From NCBI GenBank assembly GCA_963971285.1, contig OZ020252.1, positions 10,515,662-10,579,661 on the forward strand: a stretch of DNA of 64,000 nt, read 5' to 3'. The notes under the pieces are model-generated. The model saw only the letters and a list, made by a program, of their open reading frames with translations, was not told the origin of the DNA and did no database searches. The position numbers and the translations under genes were made by a program. Source of the stretch: Astropecten irregularis (Eukaryota > Echinodermata > Asteroidea > Paxillosida > Astropectinidae). Shown here piece by piece: positions 24,339 to 35,183 of this stretch (the first letter of the stretch is position 1; each line of letters starts with the position of its first letter).

Positions 24339-25958
24339 GTAAGTATTTCTGCCGACACAAATTGGCAATTGTACAATGATAATATTCATCTGATAATGAA
24401 GCATGTGCCCTATAATTATTTGCAAATTAAAAATGATGCTGAGGGATAAGAAAGCGGGAACTTTCTCAAATATTTAAGAAAGATTCTGCTTTTCAAATGC
24501 TTGACAAGGTCATGCTAGGATCGTTTATTTAGGATCTCGTAACCCTAAGCCTGCATTAGTATTTTTACCCGAGGGTCGATTCAACAAAACTCATCGTAAC
24601 TTACTATCGACTGTAGGACTTATGATACATTGCAGCCCTACGTTGGATATGATGGGTCATCCTTCGTAACTCGAGTTACGATCGATCGTATCGACTCTGA
24701 GGTCATTATTCAGCTTCATGAGCATTTGGCTATGGTGTGGAACTTGTAGCCATTAAAATTTGGCTCTTTCCAACAGTTTCTTGACGAATCGCCTTTATAG
24801 CCCAGCTCGTAAAATAATATATTCATCCATTAATATTGTATGACAAGTTTGCTTTTACTGAGGTGATACTCATGAGTACTTCCATTTTTTGTGGCCCCGG
24901 TGGGACATCCACGACTATAGCTACAATCGTGCCAATTAATGATTACAAACAACCGTTGCCATAAAAATGACACTAATTCCGAATATTGGCGCCAACATTT
25001 TCGATTCACGACTTGCTATGTCGTAAATTCATAGAACTGGTCCTTTTTGAATAACGAGTCTTCACCAATTTCCAAAGTCTATCGTAAACATTAATCTCAA
25101 AACAAATTGTGTGAAACCAATGGAGTCATTGGGGACGAAGTTGTTGCCAGTCGTCTTATGAAAACAGCATGGTGACTGGAGTTTTCATCAATGAAAACTT
25201 TTCATATTATACAGAATTCTGTACTTAAAGGTACTATCAAACTTTGGTAACATACCGAAACAGAAATCTTCACAGATTCACCTATAACTTACAGGGTATA
25301 AAGATGGTGATGGTAGCAACATACCGTTTAAATATTTCGGCCTGAAATGCTGCTGCTGTTTTTATCCAGAAAAGAGTTAAATCAATTAACCAAAAACCGA
25401 AAACGTTTTTCACTTATTTAAAAAAAAGTGGGCACCGTATGGGACTGTGAATTTCAAAGACGACTGTTACTGTACAGTCCTTGATATTTTTGCCCATGAA
25501 TCTTTTTTTCTGTGACAAAAACCGAAGTATGATATCACCTCTAAAGCAGTTCTTTGAAAGGGAGTGTGCTTTGAACAAGTCGTGAACATGAACGTCAATA
25601 ATATTGGCCTCTATTAAACATGAGTTGCTGTAAAAGTCAGTAACATTGGCGCCAATAATTTAGGTGATTCACATTTTCAAGACACATAAATATAGATCTT
25701 GATTATTAATGGTTCATTTCTGTTTCACCTGTAGACGTTTTCTTCACCATCACCATGCTGTTAACGAGCCTGACGAGTTGTGTCAATCCTTGGATCTACT
25801 TTGCCTTCTCTAGCAATGCAGGACGCGATATCAAGCAAGCACTCTGCTGCACCAAAGATGTACGGAGAGAAAATGGTCTGGCCTCGGACCGCACTCACCA
25901 CGATGACACCTCAACACGTTTTGTGTCTACTACTGCCACTGCAGGTGCCACCATGTAA
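23249..25958 (+). CDS. Vasopressin/oxytocin (vasotocin)-type neuropeptide GPCR, two coding exons, 437 aa
   Basis: A class A GPCR of the plasma membrane, expected to bind a vasotocin/oxytocin-type nonapeptide and signal through G proteins. CDS = join(23249..24338, 25735..25958). Seen: Asn36 glycosylation sequon in the N-terminus; GN in TM1 (72-73); LCIAD in TM2 (Asp101); Trp115-Asp116 and Cys128 before TM3; Asp-Arg-Tyr at 152-154; Trp180 in TM4; Cys210 in the second extracellular loop; Pro238 in TM5; a ~70-residue charged third intracellular loop; SRAKVKTVKMT leading into TM6 with TWAPFF; NPWIY in TM7 (381-385); Cys401-Cys402 as a likely palmitoylation site. FFIIH, IWD and the SRAK..TVKM block are hallmarks of vasopressin/oxytocin receptors. 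The single intron between TM6 and TM7 has phase 1 (GT donor at 24339, AG acceptor at 25733) and matches the intron position known from vertebrate vasopressin/oxytocin receptor genes. The first in-frame ATG is used as the start. Upstream noncoding exons cannot be excluded. Confidence 0.93.
24574..24694 (-). repeat. Family D MITE in receptor intron
   Basis: GGGTCGATTCAACAAAACTC at the left, then TTACTATCGACTGTAGGAC and CTCGAGTTACGATCGATCG. The distal end is lost. Confidence 0.75.
25228..25548 (-). repeat. Family A TTAA-type MITE in receptor intron
   Basis: TTAA-AGGTACTATCAAACTTTGG at the left and AAGTATGATATCACCTCTAA at the right, with the CACCGTATGGGACTG module inside. It lies about 190 bp upstream of the exon 2 acceptor. 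Confidence 0.8.
25735..25958 (+). CDS. Vasotocin-type receptor coding exon 2 (TM7 and cytoplasmic tail)
   Basis: The acceptor is TTTCACCTGTAG|ACGTTTTC. The joined codon 364 is AAC, followed by VFFTITMLLTSLTSCVNPW. The exon ends at TAA 25956-25958 after a Ser/Thr-rich tail. Confidence 0.93.
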
Positions 25959-26158
25959 CGGTGCTGGTTACAAGTTGAAAATATTGTACATTTTACACAT
26001 TATTTATTGATTTATTGATTTCTTTACAGACAGCCTCAATTCTGCCAAATCTGGGAGTTCTGAGGAAGTAAATTGTAATTTAAAAAAATTAAAAGATAAA
26101 TTGCAGTAAATTGTATTGTAAAAAGTGAATAGATAAAATTCAGCTACCAACTAAAAAT

Positions 26159-26164
26159 AATAAA
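26159..26164 (+). terminator. Candidate poly(A) signal AATAAA
   Basis: First exact AATAAA after the stop codon at 25958, about 200 bp downstream. Later AATAAA-like sequences also exist, so the true 3' end is uncertain. Confidence 0.3.
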
Positions 26165-26328
26165 ACACCGTTATGTCTTACTTTATTCTGACCTGAAAAT
26201 TATTTTTAAATTGTAAAGAAAATAGCACTGAAATACAACAATAATTAAATCACATCCAAAAAACTAGAGTTCAAGCAAAAGTGATTACACTCGATGATAA
26301 GATGAAACGAATAATTAAACTTCTTTAC

Positions 26329-26354
26329 AAAAAAAAAAAAAAAAAAAAAAAAAA
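26329..26354 (+). repeat. Poly(A) run of about 26 bp
   Basis: A simple A homopolymer. No retrotransposed sequence was recognised immediately 5' of it. Confidence 0.9.
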
Positions 26355-26514
26355 TCAAAACTTTTCAGGGAAAGTTAAAATCAGTACAGACAGATCATTG
26401 ATTGCCTGGAAACTAAATAAAGTGCAATTTAATTCCAGGACCCCAAATTTCAAATTAATTCGAATCAAGTAGAGAGGATAAAGCAATGAGATTTAAAATG
26501 CTTGTCGGGTAGAA

Positions 26515-27020
26515 AACGTGTTTAAATCAATCAAGTAATCAATCAATGAGTGGGAGCATGCGCGTTGCCGCATCTACCTTCGAGTGGTACTCCTTCGGTC
26601 TTCTGATGGCCATCCCCCAGGCAGCCATGCAACCCATCCCCATCCCATCCCAGCAAAATAACAATCCATCTGATGCAACCACGTGTCGTGTCGGATGACC
26701 TACCGGGCGAGTCCTACGAGTAGGTTCTCCCATAGAGAGAATTCACCTGGCAGGATCGCTCGCAGGGAATCTAGCCACATGACCGTACAGTCGCATCTGG
26801 CACTCATGTATCATGCAGGTCTCATCTGACTCTCCGCGAGTAACCTCTCATTAGACACACACGGCCCGACCAGCGATACCAAAGGATCCTCCTCAGAGAC
26901 CCAGTACCGAAAACATTGAGTTGTCTCCCCAAACACCCAGTCAAGGTCCATGTCTCACGACCGTAGAGTAAGACAGGCAAGACCAGGGACCCGAAGACCC
27001 GAATCTTTGTCCTCTTGCAT
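26515..27020 (-). mobile_element. Decayed 3' end of a non-LTR retrotransposon (reverse transcriptase C-terminal region)
   Basis: Read on the minus strand, shifted frames give a segment with VLPVLLYGRETWTL, then SLRRILWYRW, then WGMAIRRPKEYHSKVDAATR. These correspond to the conserved C-terminal part found after the reverse transcriptase domain in many metazoan non-LTR elements (the LLYGCETWTL and WGMARRRPLEYRRKVDAAT type blocks). Stops and frameshifts separate the blocks, so this is a dead 5'-truncated copy. The last open frame stops just before a short (TTGA)n tail at about 26520-26546, as expected for a non-LTR 3' end. Confidence 0.8.
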
Positions 27021-28212
27021 AGATATCGCGAACACCTTATACATAATTGTGATTAAAAGACCAAAGGAATTTGCTTGATTTGGGGTTCGTTATGATATGG
27101 TAACATCATTGGGGTCTAAGGGACAGAAAAGTACAAAAGTAAGGTACTGGGGCAGCATTTATTACTCTAGGACCGAGTTTGAGTGAGAACAGTGAGGTGT
27201 GACATTGCAGAACGTGATGGCAATTTGGTAGGCTCAAGTTGATCACACATTATGTTATGTCAAAACTTTCAGTGATCCAAAGCTTTGCCTGATTTTCCTA
27301 TCGACTTTTCTGCTTCTCAGAAAAAGTAGATTTCCATGTTTCAGCCACCTGATCAGAAACCATTTAGTTAAGTGGCAGAGAAGGAGGAAATGAGGAAAGT
27401 GGTTATTGAATATTCCGCAATTTGAGCAAGAAAAAGCAGATGTACACTTATCGTCCTCCAGCTTAAAAAGGTAAAAGAAAACCAGCTTTTCAGGTTACAG
27501 TATTTATTGAAAAGTAAATAATATGTTGATGCCAGAGAACTAGAAATGTGACATTTGCAAATTCTTCAACTTTCTGCTATTCTAATAGCAGTGAAACAGA
27601 TGTCCAGTTCCTGTTTATAATGTATACTCCAAAGTTATCCCAGCGAATTGGAACATGTCTTAGGAAATTTCCAAAGTAGGTTCTGGATTTGAGTTTTTAT
27701 AGTGTAAACAATGACAGCTTTGTTCTCTCGAGCGAGCACAATTTTTGAACAAGCAGCTATAATATCCACACAAGGCGTTAGAGCATATAAAGATTAACAT
27801 TTTGAATTCCGCACTAGGATAGCTCTATAGCAGATCGTTTGAACAATCCTATTTTGGATATGGGTTGATAACCAAGAACATCAGTGGATCAACAACTTTG
27901 TATCCACAACTATTTGTTGAAGCATTAGTGGTATACTGAGAGAGATTTGGAGGGAGTGATGAAGGACTTAAAAGCGAGAGGGAGAGAGGCTGGGGTAGAG
28001 ATGAATGATTGAGATATAATTCATTGCTTTAGAGGGGATATTGCGATAACCACCTTGGTTCAACCATGGTCGTTCATCGTGTTCCAAGCTAGAAGTTATA
28101 GTCTCATAACAATATGCTTCTTGCTGTGTGTTTTGACATGTCTTGAACTTCCATTGGCACACGCTTGGGCTATCATCAAAATGTGATATGCGATAAGAAA
28201 ATGCTTAGAGTT
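27021..28212. other. Intergenic, nothing recognised
   Basis: Unique sequence between the retroelement and a stem-loop. No exon recognised on either strand. Confidence 0.5.
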
Positions 28213-28425
28213 AAAAGGGCCTGACTCGTTTCGATCCTAGCAGGATCTTTATCGAAGGCTAAATGACAAGAAGACAAGATCAGGCAAGTCAAGATACATA
28301 TTGACCTGCAATGTTACTGTCTTCTTGTCATTCTTGACTTGCATGTTGTTCCCTTCTTGTCATTTAGCCTTCGATAAAGATCCTGCTAGAATCGAAACGC
28401 ATCAGGCCTTCCTAACTCCAAGCAT
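28213..28425. repeat. Family H stem-loop element (long form)
   Basis: The left arm CGATCCTAGCAGGATCTTTA followed by TCGAAGGCTAAATGACAAG is mirrored by CTTGTCATTTAGCCTTCGA and TAAAGATCCTGCTAGAATCG. A second pairing inside uses GACAAGAAGACA / TGTCTTCTTGTC. It ends with CTAACTCCAAGCATTTT, the family H tail. Confidence 0.8.
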
Positions 28426-29164
28426 TTTATAAATTTCAGGTTATAATTTTGGCCGATGAGCATTTTGAAGCTGTTTGTTACTTGAATAAATGAAAAGCTA
28501 AAAGAAAAGTCCGACAAAATTAGCTTTAGACATTTCTGGCGACAGTACAATGTACTGTTACAGCGCCACCAAGCGGCAACGTTAGATAAATGCTTCCCAT
28601 AGTGGCATCGATTGAGAATAAAAAGATGGATGCAAATTTGGAAAAGGATTTCAGTGATAATGATGAAATGATAATCATGAGGTCTGATAATGCGCCAACA
28701 CCATCCAATAGGGTGTTAAAGGCACACAATTTACACATATCTTTTACAAACATAAACAATTAAGACAAAATGGGAATAACTTTTACTTAAAGGATCGAAA
28801 TTGACCCCTACGTTTTCGTACTGGCACTATCTTAATCAAGTTTAATCGAAAGAAAAATCAATATCTATTATTGCGCACCGTAGAATACTCATGTAGAATT
28901 GCGATGTATTGTTCTACAAAGTTTTGTTTCATTGAAAGATTGTATTTTTGTATAACACTGGGTAAAAAGACGTAAATGGATAGAAATGTGAAGTCACTTG
29001 AGTATTGTAAATTGTCTTAAAGTGTAATAAGTAACAAGTTGCGACTTTTATGGTGGTAAACATGACTGTTGTTAACGTTTATCTGAAGTAATTAGTTTGT
29101 TCCGATGGTGCGTGACACAAACACCGTTCACAGTAAAAATACGAGGAACGTAGACCCGGGTAAA
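28426..29164. other. Intergenic, nothing recognised
   Basis: Unique sequence. Confidence 0.5.
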
Positions 29165-29968
29165 GATCCGGACCCAATTTCAGAGAGCTGCTTAAGCACC
29201 AAAATTTGCCTAAGTACCAAACACCTTGGTGAATAAAATCAGTATGCCAGCCAAAACTTGTGAATGTAATGCTCAGCAAGCAATGGCCGAATACAAGTCA
29301 GAAACAGTAAACATCACTTGAACATTTTGGTTGGCAATCCTGTTTGATCAAAGAAGACTTTTCGTGCTTAAAGGGACTCTGCAATGGGAATATTATGGCT
29401 TGAACATGTGCCACATGATAAAAAAAACTATACATGGGGATTGTGATTTTACCCACTTCCTCACACTGATTCGGAGTTAAAAACAGGTCTTTTGGTCTGT
29501 ATGCTAATTAGCGTTTCCATATTCATGAGCAAAACTGTGATGGCATCTGGGCAACTGAGAGCAGTAACTCAATTAAATTGGGCACAAAAAGGTTTTATAT
29601 GTTTCCTGACAGACCTTTTCCTCTTCAATTGGCTTTATTTTGCCAAATATGTTCCTTTCACTCAACTGGTGGTGTAATTTTTTTTACCAAACCATTTCTG
29701 TCGGTCAAGTTTGCCTCTTAATTTTTTGTGTTTTTCCATTATATTTCTGCTGTTGGTTCCCTACATGAGTATGCGTGAAAATCCCCCGTTTTACAAAGCC
29801 ATTCAAAGAAAAACCAAATGCTGGTTTGAAACCCAAATAAGACTTGCCATTCATTATTTGTCAGTATATTCTCTGTATGAAGGCAATAAAATAACCTGAC
29901 TGAAAAAAGCACTGCATGAACCCTTTAAGCAAATGTTGTGCTTAAGCAGCTCTATAAAACTGGACCCT
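29165..29968 (+). repeat. Family I element split by a family J insertion
   Basis: Left part GGACCCAATTTCAGAGAGC to TTTTCGTGCTTAA, right part TTAAGCAAATGTTGTGCTTAA to ATAAAACTGGACCC. Joined at TTAA, the parts match the intact copy at 50551-50812. Confidence 0.8.
29371..29926 (+). repeat. Family J TTAA-type element nested in family I
   Basis: Starts TTAA-AGGGACTCTGCAATGGG and ends CTGCATGAACCCT-TTAA. The interior matches the copy at 7056-7390. Small open frames inside have no recognisable product. Confidence 0.75.
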
Positions 29969-31370
29969 GTTCAGTTTCTGTATTAAAAAGGTAATTCATC
30001 TCCAACTGTAAATAATGGTAATTGTAAACATAATGTGCGTTTTATGAATATAATATGTATGTTAATTCAAGGCACGAAGTACTAAGTGATGTTAATGTCA
30101 CACAATTCCCTCTTCATGTACATACATGTATAGCTTGACGACGTAAAACAAATCACACACCTTTCAGGGATCTTGCTAAAGGCTCTTGGCTGGGCTAAAT
30201 CTGTAGCATAGAATCTGAAACATGGGATAAAAAAGGTGTTAAAATAACTGACCATTACAGAAAGATACTGAGATTACAATGAATTTGTGCTAATTAAATA
30301 CAGTTTTTATTGTGTTCGTCTTGTGATGTTCCATATCTATGCTATAACACTATACTGTATACGCAGACACAATAGAATTGAACTTTAAAGTGTTACTTGT
30401 ATAATTACATCAATTATCGTTGTATTAATATAGTATTATCATTGTATTTACACATACATACCAATATATAATTCTTACAAAACCACAAGCCAACCATAGA
30501 TACATAACCGTTTTTGTGTTCATATGATGTTTTGCTAGTATGTTTATACAATGTCCATGTATGCTATAATTATGTATAGTGTGAGAAAATAGCAATTCAA
30601 AAAGGCCGTTTTCGCAGTTGTAACTTTCAACTTTATAACGAACACATGTGTAGTTCAGACCTCCATAAGTGTGTACATTATATATAAGCAGATGTTCCTA
30701 ACGTATGATAATTTACAGAAACACCTGCCGCTAAACACTTCGCAACATCAAAATGCTCTTAGTCTTTGTAGTATGCCCTCAGCATTTCTGGTGCTATTCT
30801 TGAAAGTTTTAGATTTCTATCAACAATTGATACATTCAAACGGCTATGTCGTGATACACCATTTGCCTCTTATGTGAGTTCAACCTCCTGAATGTTAAAT
30901 AACTCATGAATGCCTAGGAAATATTGAAAGTGGGGACGAGATTTCGATCTAAAGATCTGTTTCAGACGGCTGTCAACTTTCCATCAAAATGAGGAATTAT
31001 ACTCCATTTCGTTTGGGATATTTAAGCTAAACAGACAATCTACGGTTGATTGAATCAAATCCCAGGCAAAATATACTCAAAAACGATTCTGTTCTCTAAA
31101 ACATTCAACGGAATGCAATTACCCTGGCTCTTTGGTCACATGATATGTGTCTGCCTTAATAGATAACACAGGTGTTCTTCAACTCATATCAGTTTTCTCC
31201 TTTTGGGTATTCTGCTTTCCCAAATCCAATACTGGAGGATCATTTGTGGTAAATTGTATTGAATGTTACCATTTCAGGAGGTACATGGATGAACATAGTA
31301 ACACCATAATGCAGCCTAGAGCTTCAATATGGTGTGAGGTTCCGAAGGAATAATTGCGAGAAATGGATGA
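29969..31370. other. Intergenic, nothing recognised
   Basis: AT-rich unique sequence without recognised exons or repeats. Confidence 0.5.
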
Positions 31371-31442
31371 CTTAAAGGAACATTACGGTTTTTCTCGGTC
31401 AAGTAAACCTATAAGGATGCTTTGACCGAGTTTTTCCGTTCA

Positions 31443-31720
31443 TGGGGCCTTTGCGAAACCACGGCTTGGGCTTGGGCTTGGGCTTGGGCTTGGGCTTGGG
31501 CTTGGGCTTGGGCTAAGGCTAAGGCTCTGTCATCTAAAACCTGAAAATACATGTTGTGGTTTTTCCTCGAGATTGAAACTCCGTTTTCTTGCTCGAAATA
31601 AAGTCTACCTAGCTCGAAACCGTGCCCCAAAACCTTATTTTGATACTTGTTACTTTAACATGGATCTAAGAAATGGAGTCGGAGCCGGAGCCGGAGCAGG
31701 AGCCCAAGCCGAGGCCCATA
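31443..31720. repeat. Family E element with (GGGCTT)n array
   Basis: Begins GGGGCCTTTGCGAAACCACG, runs into about nine GGGCTT hexamers (31463-31515), then a ~150 bp interior (CTGTCATCTAAAACCTG, TTTTGATACTTGTTAC), and closes with the complementary GGAGCC/GAGCCC array and GAGGCCCATAG. Confidence 0.8.
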
Positions 31721-32107
31721 GAATCTTTTTGAGTGAACAACATTGTCTTTTAAAAACATATTCATAGACTTTATAAACAACATTGGCAGAAGTTTACTTT
31801 CAAATGACGGCAAAAACCTCGTGGCCGTCTGTTTCCTACATGCCCTGCCGCCATTTTGTTTTAGAAAGCTAAAAACAAATGAGGCGGGTCTAGTACACTC
31901 TATTGAGTACAGATAATTGTCCCAACCATCTTTCATGAGTACAATCGGTAAAATAGTGCCACATTTCTGTTTTGTGGTCAAACTTGGGTGACGACTCCAT
32001 AATGTTTTTTCAGGTATTTTTATGGCATCCATCATAAGTAAATTTTGGACTTTCTTTAACTTTTGCCGAATTCCGCCAGTACAACAATGGCGGCCAACAT
32101 TTCCCAT
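31655..32107 (-). CDS. Uncertain 150-codon open frame behind promoter-like motifs
   Basis: Starts at ATG 32107-32105 (MGNVGRHCCTGGIRQKLKKV) and runs 150 codons, its last part overlapping family E. I recognise no domain. The basic, Cys-containing start could be that of a small mitochondrial-type protein, but that is a guess. The region has an unusual density of promoter-type motifs: TCACGTGA at 32126-32133, TTTCCTG, GGCCGCCATTG across codons 5-8 and AATGGCGGC near 31855. Could be a first exon, a processed pseudogene or chance. Confidence 0.2.
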   Translation of the reverse strand: MGNVGRHCCTGGIRQKLKKVQNLLMMDAIKIPEKTLWSRHPSLTTKQKCGTILPIVLMKDGWDNYLYSIECTRPASFVFSFLKQNGGRACRKQTATRFLPSFESKLLPMLFIKSMNMFLKDNVVHSKRFYGPRLGLLLRLRLRLHFLDPC

Positions 32108-32125
32108 GACAGGAAATGAGCCGAG

Positions 32126-32133
32126 TCACGTGA
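32126..32133. promoter_or_regulatory. E-box palindrome TCACGTGA
   Basis: Exact USF/TFE-type palindrome about 20 bp upstream of the ATG of the minus-strand open frame at 32107, next to an ETS-type TTTCCTG and a YY1-type GCCGCCATT. Confidence 0.3.
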
Positions 32134-32398
32134 TTCAGTAAGAGCTACCATTTCTCTCGCCAAGAAATTTCTATTCATTAAATTAATGAGATTAAAGAAG
32201 ATGTGCAAAACATAAACCAATGTCACAAACACAGAAAGAGACTTCCAAGGACTTTAAAGGATTCTTGGGTTAATCGTAAAAAATAGATTTATGTGTACAT
32301 TTCGTCCCCATGTTAGAAATGACAGAATCACGCCCGTGTTCAAATTACGTCACTGAGCGGTAAACAAACCACAGGCGAGGAGAAAGAATAATTTCATT

Positions 32399-32758
32399 TA
32401 AAGGGATGGTACAGAATTGGTAAGACAAAATTCACTTCAAGATCACAGATTCACATAAACCTTACACCGTATAATGGTGATGATAGGAGAAAATCTCCCA
32501 TGAAATGTTTTTGTCTGAAATGCCATATTCGTTGAGAAATAAATGGAACTATTTTCCGATTGGAATAAATCGCTTCGAAGCGTTTTATTCATTCGTTGAA
32601 ATGTGTAAACGGGTTTTCACTATTTTCTCGTGACCCAGATGGCTGATTGACCTCAAACTTCTACAGGTTTGTCAGTCAGTTAAGGTATCATTTATGATGG
32701 ATTACATAATGTGCTTTCACTGTCAGCAACGGTTTTGTCGCAAAAACCATCCCTTTAA
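32399..32758 (+). repeat. Family B TTAA-type MITE, complete
   Basis: TTAA-AGGGATGGTACAGAATTGG at the left and AAAACCATCCCT-TTAA at the right. The interior includes CGCTTCGAAGCGTTTTATTC (a short palindrome) and ATTACATAATGTGC. Confidence 0.9.
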
Positions 32759-33611
32759 TGTGCAAATTACTGCGCCCAATACTTGGCATGGACTACATGT
32801 ATGTTATTTCTCGCTTTCCTCTTAATGGCGAAATGTACAGATGGCTTGACCATTTGGGTATAGCCAAATCAGTTATATTTCTAATCCTAGACCCAAATCT
32901 CAAATCTAGGGTCTGTTTCAAAAAATTTTATCCAAAACTTTCCGGGAAATTTTTTTATTTAAAAATGGTTTTCCGTTGGTCGTGCTTTTTCATTTCGATT
33001 GTGACACCTTTCCGTGCTTGTATGCCATATTTGAAAACCAATTGATTTTTCTGCACAACAAGATCTAAAATCCATATTGTCACACTAAATAACAGTAATA
33101 TCGTGCACGTAACATCTTTGACCAATTTTTAAGCCATATAATTCGTGTGTAAGATACAAAATAATGTAAATAATGTCTAAGTACATAATCTATGTACAGT
33201 CATTTGGTGCGATTTAGTGGTACATTCACAGTGTATTAATGATGTTAAATTATATGATGTGTCTATTCTTGTGAATAATTGCCTAGCGCCTACAGCTTAA
33301 AGAAATTCCATAACATCTGATGTTTTAACACACTTTAATATTTAGGGGTAGTTCTAAATCCTGGACTGTATTTCATAAAACATGAAGATTAATCTTACGA
33401 TGAGTTACCAATTTTCACCACACTTTGCTAATTGTACCAATTAAAACAGATTCACATTTTAAAATTAGTCTTAGTGTTTATTGAAAACGACTGTTAATTA
33501 TGTTTGTATTTGTCGGTTGAGAAAAATAAATGCACCGGGAATTATTAGCACCTTCAAACATCTTTTTTCAAAACTCGTGTTTGTTAGCAGTAACGTACAT
33601 ACATCTTGGAA
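32759..33611. other. Intergenic, nothing recognised
   Basis: AT-rich. A 95-codon open frame at 32758-33045 starts within the B terminus and resembles no family. Confidence 0.5.
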
Positions 33612-33830
33612 CTTGGGGTGTTTACGAAACGGAGGCTTAGGCTCCATCCTAGGCTTCGGCTCCATTTAGTGAATCCATTTTGAAATAACAGTTATAAAAT
33701 AGAGACTTTTGGCTGTGGTTCGGAAGTAGATTCTCTGATTTGAAAAGGAAAACTGAGCTTCAGCTTCAATGAAAAACCACAACCTATATTTTCAGCATAG
33801 GATGTCAGAGCTGGAGCCTGAGCCTGAGCT

Positions 33831-33865
<35 letters not shown>

Positions 33866-33898
33866 GTGAGCCTGAGCCTGAGTTTCGTAAACCCCCTG
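33612..33898. repeat. Family E element with (GAGCCT)n array
   Basis: GGTGTTTACGAAACGGAGGC at the left, interior CTATTTTG-type and GAAAAACCACAACCTATATT blocks, then about thirteen GAGCCT-type hexamers (33810-33884) and GTTTCGTAAACCCCC. Confidence 0.85.
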
Positions 33899-33910
33899 TA
33901 AATCTTTACA

Positions 33911-34607
33911 AATACGGGCGATTAACAAAAGTGCGCCTCCAAGAGTTTGCAATGCATTGGCCAACCACAATGCTCGGAATCGGACGCCCCTTTCCCACTG
34001 ATCTATACAAACTGGATAGGTTGCGCTGCTCTGCAGGTGAAGCATCCGTGCAGCCATTTTGGGATATTCAATACATTGGCAGGCGCGGCAGCCGGCGTAT
34101 ACAGAGAATACACCGGTTTACACCATGGCGGCAATCTTGGATTTTGATCGCAACTTCGAAACGAGGCACTTCCACGCGTGCGCACTTTTCTAAGTGTAAG
34201 CCCGTCCATTGTCGAAGACACTTCCAAAAAAGCGCATGCGTGATAGTGCATCGTTTTGAAGTCGCGATCAAAACTGCCGAAGTGTAAACCCGTGTATTGT
34301 CTTCGACAATGGACGGGCTTACACTTAGAAAAGTGCGCACGCGTGGAAGTGCCTCGTTTCGAAGTTGCGATCAAAATCCAAGATGGCCGCCATGGTGTAA
34401 ACCCGTGTATTCTCTGTATACGCCGGCTGCCGCGCCTGCCAATGCATTGAATATCCCAAAATGGCTGCACGGATGCTTCACCTGCAGAGCAGCGCGACCT
34501 ATCCAGTTTGTATAGATCAGTGGTATAGATCAGTGCCCTTTCCAGATGCACAAATTCCGTGTACTGTGATTGGCCAACGCGTTGCAAACTCTTAAAGGCG
34601 CCCGTAT
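33911..34607. repeat. Family F long foldback element, near-perfect palindrome (about 700 bp)
   Basis: The outer edge AATACGGGCG mirrors CGCCCGTATT. The arms (about 33911-34220 and 34295-34607) are nearly identical reverse complements, with an asymmetric ~75 bp centre containing GCGCATGCGTG. The arms contain AAGATGGCCGCCATGG and GTGCGCACGCGTGG. Open frames of up to 194 codons here are palindrome artefacts. Homologous to 22262-22932. Confidence 0.9.
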
Positions 34608-35085
34608 TACTTCAGCATAATGGGTTTTGCAAGTTGGGTTAAATGCTGTTAACATACTTTTATATTCCAGTTTTGTATACTGACTTTTATACGTTTGTAT
34701 TCGACACTGCACTGTAACATCCTAAGAGATGTCATCATTTATCAGGGTACTTTGTCACATGGAAAAAAATTATTGAAGCCATGAAAATATACTAAATGAA
34801 TGTTTATCTAATAGCTTAATTGATAAAAAGATAACGACACCAGTAATTTTCACCTGCAGGCGACTTTTGGAATTGTTTGCGGTTTTGTTGATATGACCTC
34901 ACGTTTCCAGGCTGACTGAAGTCAGGGAATAGTTCAAACCAATGAAGAATAATGCCCAGCCTGCAGTTGGCACCCGTTGTAATTTTAAGCAAGAGGGCGC
35001 TACTAAAATTAGTGCTTTATACGCGAGCTGACCGTGAGTAGAATGATGTGACGATCGTAACGAAAATATCCCTGAGCGTTTTTCG
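34608..35085. other. Intergenic, nothing recognised
   Basis: Unique AT-rich sequence. Confidence 0.5.
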
Positions 35086-35183
35086 CTGTTTTCTCGAGAC
35101 CCTACATTTTACAGAAGATTGTTAGCGTATCTTTCTTGATATTTTTGCCTACGATTTTCAAAAACCAAAGTATGAAGCTACCA
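35086..35183 (-). repeat. Family A MITE fragment
   Basis: TCGCTGTTTTCTCGAGACC, TATCTTTCTTGATATTTTTG and AACCAAAGTATGAAGCTACC, about one quarter of an element. Confidence 0.6.

Larger units (their letters stand above)
24339..25734 (+). other. Intron of the vasotocin-type receptor (1396 bp, GT-AG)
   Basis: Holds a family D copy (about 24574-24694) and a family A copy (25228-25548). The rest is unique AT-rich sequence. Confidence 0.9.

Noticed and set aside
24339..24379. Unspliced extension of receptor exon 1 as the true C-terminus
   Set aside because: It would end the protein before TM7; a strong donor at 24339 and an acceptor at 25733 restore TM7 with NPWIY.
33769..34287. Open frame with a long Glu-Pro repeat
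   Set aside because: It is the translation of the GAGCCT hexamer array in a family E element running into the foldback element.
34003..34587. 194-codon minus-strand open frame and overlapping plus-strand frames of up to 172 codons
   Set aside because: They lie in the long palindrome of family F; both strands give the same peptide blocks, as expected from inverted repeats.
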